From: Trichobilharzia szidati
Taxonomy: Eukaryota; Platyhelminthes; Trematoda; Strigeidida; Schistosomatidae
Length of the DNA: 64,000 nucleotides
Assembly: GCA_944472155.2 (NCBI GenBank)
Contig: OX235271.1
Coordinates: 22,637,710-22,701,709 of the forward strand
Reading direction: 5' to 3'
Below the pieces are notes generated by a model that had not been told where the DNA came from, made no database searches, and worked only from the letters and a program-made list of their open reading frames with translations. Shown piece by piece: positions 21,480 through 32,690 of this stretch. Position 1 is the first letter of the stretch; each line of letters opens with the position of its first letter. The position numbers were made by a program, and so were the translations under genes.

Positions 21480-22290
21480 TGCTGTGGAATATCGTCTATT
21501 TTGATGTGGTTGTGTTCTCTGACCTGGATAAGTTAATTCGCGAAGCTTTCATTGCCCTACTAGGCGACATCTTTAGCGCATACTTCAATTTGTTGAAGTG
21601 AGCTTTAAGATTTCTTCACGAGTTTATTAATCATCTCCCCTGGTGGGTGAACTTTGGTTGTGATTGGTTGTTTTTGTGTGACGTCGCACAAAAACCAACA
21701 AAATCACTTCAGTCAGTTCTATACCAACCAAAAGACTCAACAGCGAAAGAAGATAAAACCAATATCATCTACAAAATAATTTGTATCGACTGCGAAAAGC
21801 ACTACATTGGCCAAAGTGGACATCCTCTTCGTCTTCATATCCATGAGCATAAGCTAGCCGTCAAAAGACATGACATTCACTGTCTCTCTCTGATATCACT
21901 ACATACAGACAACCACGAACATCAATTCGACTGAGACAACGTTCAAATATCAGACAGAGGAAACACCAAGAGTGCTAGAGAATTTTTAGAAGCCTGGTAT
22001 TCCAGTGAATCGTCAATCAATAGACACATCGAGATAGACAAAATTTACCAACCGATAAGCCCCTTTGTTCAAATCAAGGAAAGAATCAGTTCCAATACAA
22101 GTAGTCTAGGTGGCGTGGAAACACACAAAAGCAACCAATCACGTTCAAGATCGCCAGGAGAGATGACTAATAAACTCATTGGAGAAATCTAAAAGTTCAC
22201 TTCAAGAAATTGAAGTATGCGCTGAAGACGTTACCTAGTCGGGTAATGAAAGCTTCGCGAATTAACTATCCAGCTCATAGAACACAACCA
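21480..22290 (+). mobile_element. Penelope-like element remnant with GIY-YIG endonuclease
   Basis: B counterpart of 3014-3792 and better preserved: NIIYKIICIDCEKHYIGQSG, then HPLRLHIHEHKLAVKRHDIH in one frame (21647-21934). In the family GIY and YIG are represented by IIYK and HYIGQ, with Arg in RLHIHEH. After 21934 the frame is broken but similarity continues (RGNTKSAREFLEAW type sequence near 21960-22000). Inverted terminal arms as in A. No reverse transcriptase. Confidence 0.8.
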
Positions 22291-22384
22291 CATCAAAATC
22301 ATCCACCTGAGCTACAAATCTTCTCTGTCATATCTAATATCATCTATTTGTTTGACTCCAAACATCGATTAGTGTATGTTGTGT

Positions 22385-22650
22385 ATTATTATCATTATTA
22401 TTCCCTTGAGTTTGGAGTGCAACATCATAGGGTTTCAACAGCACATCTCCACTTTTTCCTGTTCTCTGAAGTCCTTTTCAGCTGGCCTCATGACTGCCCA
22501 TATGCTCTCGTATCCTCCTCTTCACACGATTTGCTTGATATCACCCTCGGAACCAAGCCAAACTCGTCGTTTTTCATTCGGGTTCCACCCGAGTGATGAC
22601 CTGGTGCATGACGTTATCCAACGGTCTCTTCAAAGTGTATCTAATACTAA
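22385..22650 (-). mobile_element. SR2-like LINE 3' end, degenerate, B copy
   Basis: Counterpart of 3883-4141; no open frame. Confidence 0.6.
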
Positions 22651-22794
22651 AGCTTAATTAAAATGATGAAGTATAAATATATATGTTACTTAGTATGAGT
22701 AGAGTAATTCTCAATAGAAAACTCAATTAGAGATATATTTCTTGAGCATAAGGCATCTTACTCAGAGTGCAACATATCTAGCTAGCGGTTGCGC

Positions 22795-23055
22795 TATATC
22801 GTGAATAGGCAGAAGTTAGAATTCATGGGTCATTGGATCGGGTCCCAGTGGCTTAATGGTATACGAGCTCGCTAACCTTGTAACCGGAAGGTCCTGGGTT
22901 CGAACCCTGGTGGGTGCGTACTGAAGAAGAGTCCCAAACTAGGACGAAACAGTTGTCCAGTATTCCCAGGTTTTCCAATGGTTCTCTAACCAATGTCAGC
23001 TCATGATGAAATCCTGTAACCAATCAACCAAATCCCTACAAGGCAATACTTGAAT
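22795..23055 (+). mobile_element. Family W retroposon, B copy
   Basis: Counterpart of 4250-4545. Module: GTACTG, core AAGAAGA, GTCC/GGAC, GAAA, CAGTTG, TC, CAGTAT. The GAAA is intact but the first two core bases are changed, the reverse of the defect in copy A. Confidence 0.7.
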
Positions 23056-23424
23056 GCAACATATCTATTCGATAACTGTTTCTCCACCTCCTCCTCCTAT
23101 CAGTTTTGCATTAGCGGACATTATTGTTGATAGTCATCTGCCGTTCTGATAAATGCAATGAAGAATCTCTCTGCTTTACTCATCCTTTTCGAGCTGATGA
23201 ATACTACTAATTGCGACTGAGGCCAGTTTCTAATCAATTATATGAATACAGTACTATAATACATGTGAAGCTTTTTTCTTCTGTCTCTATTTGAACTTAC
23301 AATTATTGATTGATCGAGTAAGTGAGAAATGATTTAATGGTGTTATTTCATTTAACTAAGTGTTTGGTGCCTTGTCACGAATTATTTATTGTAACTTGAA
23401 AGCCTGAGTTTTATTTTTTTTAAA

Positions 23425-23616
23425 TATATTTTTGATTACAGCTTGATTCCACACCATATTTCGTGGTACAGGGTATGGAATTTTCAGCATGTGATATCGG
23501 TAGCCCAAATTTTGCAGGCCCGATCATAGATATCAGCTGTGCGTCGGCATGGGATCGAACCCTGGACCATATTCATGGTCGGCGAGAGTCATAGCCGCTG
23601 TGCCACAGAAGCACAT
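23425..23616 (-). mobile_element. Short retroposon, tRNA-like head with body type 4, B copy
   Basis: Counterpart of 4915-5110, same orientation. Confidence 0.6.
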
Positions 23617-24061
23617 TGGTTTTCAAGTTCAAACTCTGTTCTTTCTTATAAGCTAAAAGTAGACATAATATTATAAGTTTCCAGACCGTAGATATAACAA
23701 ATTCCTTAGAATAATTTGAGCGCCGAATCAGATTGAATCAGTATAAATTATTTAAAGCAATTCTAGCGTGTTTAAGAAAAAAATCAAAACAAGATCTGTT
23801 TTCTGAGCGTTTCACTGTTTAAGCCACAGCTTCTTCATCAATAAAAATGACGACAAGGGGAAACAGAAAATTGAAAAATCTTGCCAATCGACGATAGATA
23901 TTCCATATTGAAAGGACACAGTTGAACAACTTCAAAGACTGCTTGCTTCATGTATTATTAAAGTCTATTTCAAACCCTCTAATTCTTTAGAGAAACCTTT
24001 AGTAAATGTCAAAGATATGGCTCCTAAAATGAAACAAAACAACTGAATTTAATTTGTGAAT

Positions 24062-24137
24062 GGTGACTAGCAGTGGAATCCAGGATGCGCATTTCGTCCT
24101 ATTTGGGACTTGTCATCTGGATGTACCTGCATTTCCC
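24062..24137 (-). mobile_element. Sm-alpha-like hammerhead retroposon, truncated at duplication breakpoint
   Basis: The minus strand has ATCCAG, core ATGACAA, GTCC/GGAC, GAAA, TGCGCA, TC, CTGGAT. Two core bases differ from an active hammerhead (first C to A, and G8 to A). The element stops at 24137, where the 5.8-kb segment of copy A is missing, so the tRNA head is gone. Confidence 0.75.
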
Positions 24138-24144
24138 AGACAAT

Positions 24145-24251
24145 TGAAACAAAGGATATTCTTTTCGATAATTTCCTCTTATATATATATATATATATAT
24201 ATATAATTGTAGAGCTGGAAGAGGAAATTATCGAAAAGAATATCCTTTGCT
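24145..24251. repeat. Decayed inverted repeat around (TA)n, B copy
   Basis: Counterpart of 11467-11578; the inner part of the left arm (pairing with TTGTAGAGCTGGAAG) has been lost. Confidence 0.65.
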
Positions 24252-24754
24252 CAAATTTTCTTTTATCTTCTCAATGTTCGGATTAATATTTTTTGCTCCT
24301 TTGAAATCTTCGGGATATTCATGAGATGATATTTGTTAGAAAGCAGGTTTATATTTTAGCTCGTTGCTAGATTTTCTTGTTATTTATCCTGCCTGGTTAG
24401 CCATCTGATGTTCATTATATTGAGTCAGGAAAAGGTAGGTAGGTAGTTCTCGATAAAAGTCTTCATTCGCCTGTTGGAAATATTTTTATTTTTAGTGAAG
24501 CGCTGAGTCTCTGAAACATAACGAAGCAGTAGATTTTCAGACTGATTTCAGAATAATAATCGTCTGCCTTACCTTTCTGAGCAGCTTTGTAGTTGACACG
24601 ATGTTGACGACTAGTCTACTAGTCTTTGTTAAGTTGTGAAAAAGGAGGAAAGATTGAGGGTGGTGGGACCAGCGACTCGACCTCTGAAAAATCACCCCCA
24701 ATCGCTACAAGAACTTTAATGCAGAGAAAAATATTAAAGATAAATGATACCTTA

Positions 24755-25010
24755 AGTGTTGGTTTGTAGGGATTTTGTTTAATTGGTTTGACTATTTCAG
24801 CATTAGCTGACATCGGTTAGAGAACCATTGGAAAACCGGCACCAGAGTACTGGACAAACAGCTGTTTGATCCATCAGGGGTCGAACCCCTGGACCTTCTG
24901 GTTACAAGGCTAGCCAGCTCGTAGACCACTAATCCACTGTCAGTCGATCCAATGGCCCATGAATTCCGACTTCTGCCAATTAACGACATAGCGTGACCAC
25001 TTAACATTGT
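24755..25010 (-). mobile_element. Family W retroposon, B copy of 12115-12355
   Basis: Same orientation and worn state; box B equivalent GGGTCGAACCCC is seen on the plus strand. Confidence 0.6.
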
Positions 25011-25119
25011 CTTCTTCGATGAGTTTCCGCCTCACCTTCGACCAGTTGCACCCTAATGGTCAGGCAACTACTTACCTGAATAGAGCCAGTTGCTAGTGAG
25101 CATCGGATTAATTTCCAAG

Positions 25120-25318
25120 TATTGGTTTGTAGGGGTTTTGTTTGATTGGTTGGAGGATTTCACCGTGAGCTGATATCGAACCCCGGTGGTTGCGTACTGC
25201 TGTGCAACAGTCCCAAGCACTAGGATGAAAAAGTTGGCTGTCTAGTACTCCCTGGTGCTGGTTTTGCAGTCGTTCTCTAACCGAAATCAGCTCATGATGA
25301 AATCCTCCAACCAACAAA
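25120..25318. mobile_element. Family W retroposon, foldback copy in B
   Basis: Counterpart of 12697-12895, with the same switch of orientation at GATATCGAACCCC. Confidence 0.65.
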
Positions 25319-25993
25319 CAATTCCTGAGTTGGCGTTCTTATTTATCTGTCAAATCATTTGATGTCTATTATAACTGAATTAACATAAGGTTATCTGCAA
25401 GGCTGATAAACAAATAGAGAAGATTCATGTAAAGAGATAACCGAGGTAAAGGAATTAACTGTCAAAATTTCTTCTTCTGTATGTAAAAGACGAAAGTACT
25501 GGTGAAGTAAAACAGAAGCCATCGGAATCCACCAGAAAAAAGACAAACCTTACCGTAATCATCTTTATATGTATGTAAAAACTGACAACCTCTCCCTACC
25601 TGTTCCATTTCACAAATTATTATTATCATTATTTTAATTATGTTATTATTCAGCCTAATTTACTTCTAATTGTAATCAACTTTGTTAATTTGATCACTCA
25701 TTTATTCTTCTTATTCTACATAGTATGCATTATAATCCTCTAAGCATTTGTTTAATATTCTCAAAATATTTCTACCCTTTAATTGTTGTGCTAATTGTCT
25801 TGGTTCATTATCAATGGCCTGCCTTTTTGACATGTGAATATTGATTAAAATGAGAAATTCCTCCTCCTTTTCAGCTTAATGATGATGATGATTACAAGAT
25901 GTATAAATTATTAAAAGCTTTGCAAAACATTTTCAAGACTAATCATACTCTCTATTATTTTTTTTCTCTATATTACATTATATTACTCAATAG
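25319..25993. other. Intronic sequence before exon E2
   Basis: No element recognised. The last part is pyrimidine- and AT-rich (TTATTTTTTTTCTC) and serves as the likely branch/polypyrimidine region of the E2 acceptor. Confidence 0.6.
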
Positions 25994-26079
25994 TGACTTC
26001 AATTCTACACTGACAAACTTTTCATCTGTTTCACAAACATCTATGCATCACACGAATACTTCAACATTTCTATCTTCCG
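25994..26079 (+). CDS. Internal exon E2 (phase 2 to phase 1)
   Basis: Acceptor TTACTCAATAG ends at 25993 and donor GTAAGT begins at 26080, a strong consensus. The 86-nt exon takes the TG left by E1 to make Cys, then reads DFNSTLTNFSSVSQTSMHHT, NTSTFLSS, and leaves one G. That G joins GG of the next exon to make Gly. It is the only open frame across these splice sites and gives exactly the phases needed between E1 and E3. The peptide is Ser/Thr-rich without a domain. In copy A the same exon would be hidden in the N gap. Found by eye from splice sites and phase, not from homology. Confidence 0.62.
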
Positions 26080-26229
26080 GTAAGTTCACATACTTCACTT
26101 ATTATTCATCAGTGGGTTTCTTTTTAAAAAAAAAATTTAATTCAACTGTGATCTTGTTTTTGTTTTGCCCTACTAATAATTGCATTTGAAATTGAAACTG
26201 TTGTGTTGTCATGATAACTAATGACCGAG
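26080..26229. other. Intron between E2 and a Penelope-like insertion
   Basis: Short AT-rich stretch with an A-run near 26129; nothing recognisable. Confidence 0.5.
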
Positions 26230-26770
26230 AAGTTTATGACTTTTATAAAATCGTGGAAAATACCCATCGGAACATTAGATTGAAAAGAACAAGAAGTTCA
26301 GCAAAGATATCGACCTTTTCGACGATTTCATGCATATGGCGAGAGCTTCCATAGTACAAAGAAGTTGGAAACACACTGCCTTTGGTAGATTTTTGCTTAC
26401 TTTGTAAATGACTCTAAATGATGAGTCAGTTGAGATTCTGTGACAGGTATTCACGTGGTGTTCAGTTATTGCGCTTCTGATTGAACCAGTGCCTCCTCTT
26501 TGCAACCATGCTGGATGATGTTCTCTAACACGTTTTGATAAAACCCGCATAGAACGACCTATGCACCTAGCTGCACAAGAGCAGGTGAACTGATATATGC
26601 ACATTGAAGTGGTCATATGCGGAAGTCCGTCCTTCCCGTTGCTCCGAAGAAGTGGGCGGCTAGAGAATGTCACTCATAGAGTTGCTGCCGGAAAAGTCTT
26701 CTTCAGGGAATTGAAGATTCTCCTTTTAAGGATATCTGCTGCTATGTTTCCCCTGAATTCCAGATTCAAA
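26230..26770 (-). mobile_element. Penelope-like element fragment, GIY-YIG region
   Basis: The minus-strand frame 26275-26673 reads TFSSRPLLRSNGKDGLPHMT, then CIYQFTCSCAARCIGRSMR, RVREHHPAWLQRG and SAITEHHVNTCH. The pattern Y-x-F-x-C-S-C-x-x-x-x-IGR-x-x-R/H is typical of Penelope-like GIY-YIG domains. This is a different family from 3014 and 21480. Upstream (26674-26770) sequence for the RT C-terminus continues in another frame (LKRRIFNSLKKTFPAATL). Only the 3' part of the element remains. Confidence 0.8.
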
Positions 26771-26877
26771 TAAAGTGCTTTCTTTTGCACTGAAGTGTAT
26801 TCTTCTCTTTTTGGCCTTGGTTTCATGTTGTTCTCCAAAACAATTTGTATTTATATTATATTGACATTTTACTTTGT

Positions 26878-27076
26878 CTGTGGTCCACTGATAGAATTCT
26901 CGTCAACTATGTGCGTGGTTCACGGTTCGATTCCCTTTGGACACATTCCTAAGCCTAGTTTAGTCGATAATAAGGGAAGGTTAAGCGTGAGACTACCGAC
27001 CTTACCCCCACTGTTACTGAACTGTTAAAGCTCAAGTCTGAAGCTGTTGTCCCACTGGGAACTTAAAGGAATTTTA
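26878..27076 (+). mobile_element. tRNA-headed SINE (type 3), strongly diverged
   Basis: Recognised by box B GGTTCGATTCCC at 26924-26935, the body GGTTAAGCGTGAGACTACCG and the tail TGTTGTCCCACTGGGAACTT followed by AAAGGAAT. An old copy. Confidence 0.55.
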
Positions 27077-27779
27077 TAATACTAATAACGTTTTACTGGT
27101 GTAAAGAAGAAAAGACCAATGAGCCTCGAAGTCAATGTCTATTAGAACAAACACATTGTAGGTACATAAATTTGGTATACCTTATCTTTACGTCTTCATT
27201 TGCACATCATTTGCAAATCGGTCGAATATCACCATATTCGATAGCTTTTTTGGATTCTACACAGTGTTGTAACGTTCTGCTCACATTTCTCTTCTTCGAT
27301 TACTTTTCCCAGTGCCCTGAAACATATGGTTACTTTCCTGAATCCGTTTACTGATATACTACTTATATCTGGTTATAAGTAGCACTCACCACAATAGCCT
27401 TAGTATTAATAGTGTGAAAATAAAACATGTTCAGTTAATATTTTTGGACATATTATCTTCTTTTCATAACTAGTTTAATGAAACAGTGACATCTGTCAGC
27501 ATGCGATGCGGCTTTTTCAGCGATTCCGTAGTGTGTAGACTGGGGAAAATTTAGATTTTTTTTTTCAATTTGAAATGATATGATCTATTAAAGTATATAG
27601 TTGAATTGAAACTCGCCGATATTCATCATTTAATTTTTATAATCCAATGAACACATTGGTTCAAACTTCAGTACGTTTACTTTGGTCTTGTCAGTTTGTA
27701 ACTCCGTGTGTATACAGGTTTGGTCACGAACTGAGATCAGTTAGAGAACCATTAAATTCAATCTGAACTTTCCTGTTGA
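27077..27779. other. Intronic sequence, no gene seen
   Basis: AT-rich. The plus frame 27172-27354 (60 aa) has no family signal. Confidence 0.5.
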
Positions 27780-28020
27780 TTGATTGGACAGAGGTGCTCA
27801 ACCTCTAGGGGGGAATCCAGGTGCATCCAGATGACGAGTCCTAATTAGGATGAAATGCGCATCCTGGAGTCCAATGCTAGTCACCATCCACAAAACTACT
27901 TCAGTTAGAGAACCATTGGAAAACCAAGGCGTACTGGACAGCTGTTTCATTCTAGTTTGGAATTCTGCATCAGTACACATCCAACGAGGGTTCTAACCCA
28001 GAAGTTTCCAGTTACAAGGT
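27780..28020 (+). mobile_element. Sm-alpha-like module followed by family W fragment
   Basis: 27817-27861 holds ATCCAG, core ATGACGA, GTCC/GGAT, GAAA, TGCGCA, TC, CTGGAG: same layout as at 5761 with A for the first core base. From about 27895 a minus-orientation W fragment follows (TTAGAGAACCATTGGAAAAC). Two retroposons lie side by side or nested. Confidence 0.65.
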
Positions 28021-28735
28021 GTGTAATAGAATGATTCATCAAAAATCGGTGTTAACGTGAACATTGTTCTTTCAAAGTCTCATGTAAAACATGAATAAAA
28101 AGTTAAAGCGAAAATTTACACATAGTATTCGTTTTTTTTAATTTCAAGGTATCAGGGAAATTAGGGTATTTTGGATACATCTATACTAGTATACATGATT
28201 CTTTTCCTCTCTGTACTGTGTTTTCTTTAGTTATCTTACCGCCCAGCACCCACTAACCCCCGCAATCGTCCAGGAATTCTATGCCTCAGTCATTTTTTTC
28301 ACTCCCATTAAGAGCATTCTATAAGGTTAGGGTGTAAATTGCTCTATAGAAAAAGCAGGCCATTGTTTATAATATATACTCAATAAGTTGTTAGGTATGC
28401 AAAGATGTAATTGATTCTTAATTGAATTGATTCACAGAACGTGATAACTTATGTCCCCTATAAAACTTCAAATTTCTTAATAATTTTTAGTTCATAAATA
28501 ACTTATTTTCGACAGAGATTTCATTGAACTATAATAAAAAATAGTGATACTTTGGAATCTCCTCCAAGTCAAGCATACTATCAGTAGTTATCGCTGTATG
28601 ATTACTGAACAGTGAATCAGATGAACTTCGAAAGATGGATCATTAAAATAGCTGCTTATAAATGGTCTAATGGTAATATGTTTGTCTCGTCACCTATGCG
28701 GTGCTTTCATAGAATTGTAGGTTCGAACTACAAAA
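28021..28735. other. Intronic sequence, no gene seen
   Basis: AT-rich; a short CACC/CCCC-rich patch near 28245-28262. Nothing recognised. Confidence 0.5.
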
Positions 28736-29280
28736 GTATTTGGAAGTGTGTGGAGGGGAGAGGAAATCAATTGACCAGGTTGTGAAGCAGTTACATCGAT
28801 TGAGATGGCTAGGACATGTGTTACGTATGCGTGCCTAGCCATCGCCTTCCTCGACGGCCAATGTTAGCTGACATAGGATTGATCAGATTGGAAAAGAGTC
28901 AGCAGTACTTGAAAGAAAGCATGGCTTCATCGTTCAATGAAATCCACAACAGATGGTTTAAGGCAACCACGTAGGGGATTGTAGACTTGCTGGCTGGCTG
29001 GTTAGGGTCCTCGGAATGATAAGAACCAATGGCAGCTGGAGACAATTGATGATACGGCTCAAAATCTTCGGTCTCGATGATGGCGGAGATGCATTCACTC
29101 TTTTTGATTGATTTGTCATATGCATCCAGTAAAACTCTATTGTTCTTCCATGCAACTCACATATGTGTTTACTATCTGTCTCTTTTGAATTTCCCTTTAC
29201 CCTCTTCTGTTGCTTTGTATGGAACAAGGAGGGAATGTGGCGAGTTGAACTGGTGCACATCTGTGCAAACTAGTTCTATG
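28736..29280 (+). mobile_element. LINE fragment (second LINE family), decayed
   Basis: The plus strand matches the last coding part and 3' UTR seen at 1590-2110 (GATTGAGATGGCTAGGACAT, CAATTGATGATACGGCTCAA). No frame survives. Confidence 0.6.
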
Positions 29281-29356
29281 TTGAAAACAGTCAGTCATTT
29301 AGTTATTGTCACTTGTTTTTATTTCTTTTGTTGATTGTTCTTTTCTCGTTTTTCAG

Positions 29357-29578
29357 GGAATATGTCTGGTGGTGGGTTGTCTAAAGCAGCTCATAATAAT
29401 AATAAAACCAACAATAGCAACCACTCTGGTAACAATGGTAAAGATTCAGCGTTAAATCACAATCCTCGTGTTCATCATTATCAACAGCAACAACATCAAC
29501 AACAACTTGATTCACATGTAGTCCATCAACTCAGTGGTACTTTGTTACAACGACGATTGTCGTCTGATTCTACAGCAG
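29357..29578 (+). CDS. Internal exon E3, Asn/Gln/His-rich (phase 1 to 1)
   Basis: Acceptor CTCGTTTTTCAG ends at 29356; donor GTGAAT begins at 29579. The 222-nt exon reads NMSGGGLSKAAHNNNKTNNS, an Asn-rich run, VHHYQQQQHQQQLDSH, LSGTLLQRRLSSDSTA and leaves one G. Enters and leaves in phase 1. The polar repeats suggest a disordered linker; RRLSSDS looks like a possible basophilic kinase site. An ATG at 29362 would allow a transcript starting here, but the phase match with E2 makes an internal exon more likely. Confidence 0.72.
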
Positions 29579-29814
29579 GTGAATTGAATGATTCTGTTGT
29601 CGACTTACTTTTTATCTATTGCTAATCTTTGTGATTTTGTTTTTCTGCCTGGGAAATTTTTTTTATTTGTAAAGACAACCATTCTATATAATAGCGCATC
29701 TCATGGTAGACTTTTGGATGTAAATGTACTTTTCATCATTTGTTACCGTTAGGTTCAAGGTCATACGAAGCATATCACTGTTTGATTCGCTGCTATCATA
29801 ACAGCCGATTAGTC

Positions 29815-30590
29815 TGAATGATCTGTCTAAGTTAGGACTCCAGGTGAACATAGACAAGACGGAGGTTATGAAAAAAACCAACAAACCAACAACAACAGCA
29901 GCAACATCCAGCGCCAATCGCCATCAACGGGAGGGATTTGAAAGAGGTTACTTCATTCACTTATCTAGGGAGCATTGTCTCAACTACAGGAGGAACGGAC
30001 GAGGATGTCAAATCGAGCGAGAATTGGGAAGGCGAGAAACACATTCATCAACCTGAAACCAATCTGGAAATCTTCCGCTGTCACTCAGCCTGCATCAACA
30101 ACAAATTGATTCGGATTTTCAATACAAACGTCAAGTCAGTTCTTCTATACGGATCAGAAACTTGGCGGCGGGTCACAAAGAATATTTCCAACAGCCTGTT
30201 TCAGACCTTTATCAACAGCTGTCTTCTTTCTATACTGAAGATCAGATGGATGGAAAGAATCACCAACAAGAAACTATGGGAAGAAACAAAACAAGAACCA
30301 ATCGCCCAACCGATATGCAGGAGAAAGTGGAGATGGATTGGACACTCGCTGAGGAGGCCGCTGTGTGACATCGTGCGTCAGGCCAGTGCTCGAGTGGAAC
30401 CCGAAAGGGAAGCGGCGAGTGGGACGTCAGTGCAAGGGTGACATGGAGGAGATCGTGTGAAGAAGAGTTGAAACAGAATGGACTAACATGGGTGAAGGTG
30501 AAAAGTACGTCAGAAGACAGAAGCAAGTGGAGACGTGTAGTTGAAGCCTTATGTTCTACTAGGAACCCAAGGGAACAATAATAATAATCT
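29815..30590 (+). mobile_element. SR2-like LINE 3' fragment
   Basis: Plus-strand frame 29938-30441: KEVTSFTYLGSIVSTTGGTD, then in pieces NVKSVLLYGSETW, ILKIRWMERITNKKLWEETK, ICRRKWRWIGHSLRRPL. Ends GGAACCCAAGGGAACAATAA. It starts after the RT core, so it is strongly 5' truncated. Inserted in the intron after E3. Confidence 0.85.
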
Positions 30591-31175
30591 GTCTAAGTTA
30601 CAGGTGGATGAAAGAAGCAAAATAGACTCAAAGGTTTAATCGTCAATTACACTATATATAGTGCACCAAGCGAATAAGCGCACAAATGTGATCGTAAATC
30701 TACCAATCAGATTTTAGGTAAATAATCGATCAGTTGTAGCGCAAAATTTGAAATAAAAGTTGATAACAGAGTAGATTTCATCCGGAAAAGAAGTGTCTAA
30801 TACTTGCTTCTGAAGGCTAATCAATTGGATAATTATCGATACTGTTATGAGACACTGGGAGTAATTCTTACAACATGTTAAAGAGCAGTATCCTGTTTAA
30901 TGCTTTTATCATTTTGGAATATTTTTCATTTTCCGCCGAAATTCGCCTCATCTCATCAAGTGAACTCGTTTGCTTAGATTACTATGGTTTACCTATGTCG
31001 TTTCTGTCTTTTTCATTTATAACAAGCAACAAAAGCAAGATTTAAAGAATTCATCTAATTTCGGTGAAACTCTTGCTCACGTGGATACTCTACATACAGG
31101 GATCAATTAAATCAACAAGGAATGCATTATATGGTTCAATTATATCACTTAAATAAACAATTAGTTATCAGTGAG
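30591..31175. other. Intronic sequence, no gene seen
   Basis: AT-rich; nothing recognised. Confidence 0.5.
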
Positions 31176-31412
31176 TGGGCATCGGTGGCTTAGTGATAGA
31201 ACACTGGCCAAACACGCAAGTGTTCTAGGATTCCATCCCCGACTGACTCACTCCTAAATCTCGCTCAGCCGATAACAAGCCTGGTAAAGAGGAAAGGTTG
31301 GGCGTGAGACTAGGAACCCCATCCCGTACAAAATAAACACGACTAACACTGAAACTTCGAAGCTCTAACATGAAGCCCCATGTTCCACTGGGAAAGAAAA
31401 TAAATAAAAAGA
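31176..31412 (+). mobile_element. tRNA-headed SINE (type 3)
   Basis: Head GGCATCGGTGGCTTAGTGAT (box A-like), body GGTTGGGCGTGAGACTAGGA, tail GAAGCCCCATGTTCCACTGG and an A-rich end. Box B is altered (GGATTCCATCCCC). Confidence 0.7.
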
Positions 31413-32204
31413 TCAGGGAGTGAAAGAACTTGAATATATTTCAAGAATTTCGAACTAAACCATGTTGATAATAATAGTAATGCTAATATTAGTAACAATA
31501 ATAATCAGTAATAATAATAAAACGAGTTAAGATAATGTTAATGATAAAAGACAGTTTTGAATGAATCAGAAATAGTAATGATTAGAGGTAGAATAAAAAA
31601 TAATAAAATATTAATGTGTAGAACACATTACCATGGTGGATTCAGAGTGACTACCATTTCGTTTTTTACACAGAGATCTGGTTTATGAACTCTAATTGCA
31701 GCACAAGGCTTCTCCACAATTGCAAGCATTTTCCTGTTTGTTTGTCTGCTGGCTGACAACAGTGAATGACTTGACAGTGCATCAGTATTACGTTCGTAGT
31801 ATACAAGATGCCTTGTTGTCATTGAACTTAACAAATGCTTCATCATGTGAAGAGTAGACAGCCGCCTTTCTTTTCGACTTATGTATTTACTTCCACAAAT
31901 ACACTCATTTATGGTTGATTTTTTGAAGAGTAGTTATTTGAGCTGATATTTTCGCTTGAGTGAGTGTTGGTATGGATTTATCACTCATTTAACAAGAATG
32001 AGTCGAAAGCTTTTCGTCCAGGATGTTCAATAGGCTTTATATAGAAATAAAACCTATATATTCCAACAGAAACCAGGCAAAAATTTATCACCTAAAATTT
32101 TCAATTAGAAATCACAAGTACACAGGCTGTACGAAAACCACAGGGTAACATTTAGCTTGAAACCAATAATTATTGATTTTCGAGAGTTTATTTTTACGGA
32201 TTTG
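31413..32204. other. Intronic sequence, A-rich, no gene seen
   Basis: AAT-rich patch at 31455-31620. The minus frame 31628-31846 contains YYERNTDALSSHSL, which faintly recalls the end of an LTR-element RNase H region (xADALSRH), but nothing else supports it. Confidence 0.4.
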
Positions 32205-32690
32205 ATTTGTTTCAAGTTTTAATCATGGAGTGGTATCACAGTTAGAGAATCAATGAAAACCACCAGAGAATACTAGACAACTGTTTCGTCCTAATTCGGG
32301 GCTCATCATCAGCACCCACCCACCATGGAGGGTTTGGACGCAGAATCTCCCGATAATGAGACAAACTTGTAGACCACTCACTAGAAACTGACTGAAGGAC
32401 AAAGATGTCTTGGGTTCCAGTGAGAAGTTGTGATCAGTGGGGTCTACCCGGTCAGAAGTGAGGACAAATACTCGCCACCGATGACATTGTCTGGTGCCTG
32501 TCGTGCTAAACATCATGAACTACGAGCTTGCCTTGTAATGGGCAGATCCGGGGTTCGAAACCCGATGGATACGTACTGATGGCGAGTCCCAAACTAGGAT
32601 GAAATAGCTGTCCAGTACTTCTTGCTGGTTTTCAATGGTTCTCTAGCTGATATCAATCCATGATGAGAACTTGAAACAATAATTTTTAGG
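32205..32690. mobile_element. Family W retroposon, foldback copy
   Basis: Minus-orientation half to about 32395, then a plus-orientation copy with leader GAGGACAAATACTCGCCACC, box B GGGTTCGAAACCC and module GTACTG, ATGGCGA, GTCC/GGAT, GAAA, TAGCTG, TC, CAGTAC at 32571-32616. First core base is A. Confidence 0.7.

Larger units (their letters stand above)
16820..25970 (+). repeat. Segmental duplication, copy B
   Basis: Second copy of the block that starts the window. It carries the downstream first coding exon, (TA)n tracts, a Penelope-like GIY-YIG remnant and the same retroposons in the same order. At 24137/24138 the sequence jumps from the equivalent of A 5617 to the equivalent of A about 11456. 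B has its own contents at about 18030-20620 (a foldback retroposon, a tRNA-headed SINE and a minus-strand LINE) where A has one plus-strand LINE. Past 25970 the A counterpart lies in the N gap. Confidence 0.85.

Noticed and set aside
29077..29334. 85-codon frame just upstream of exon E3
   Set aside because: It lies in the 3' UTR relic of a LINE and shows no coding character.
31628..31846. LTR-retrotransposon RNase H tail
   Set aside because: Only a loose DALSSH resemblance; no neighbouring RT, integrase or LTR could be seen.
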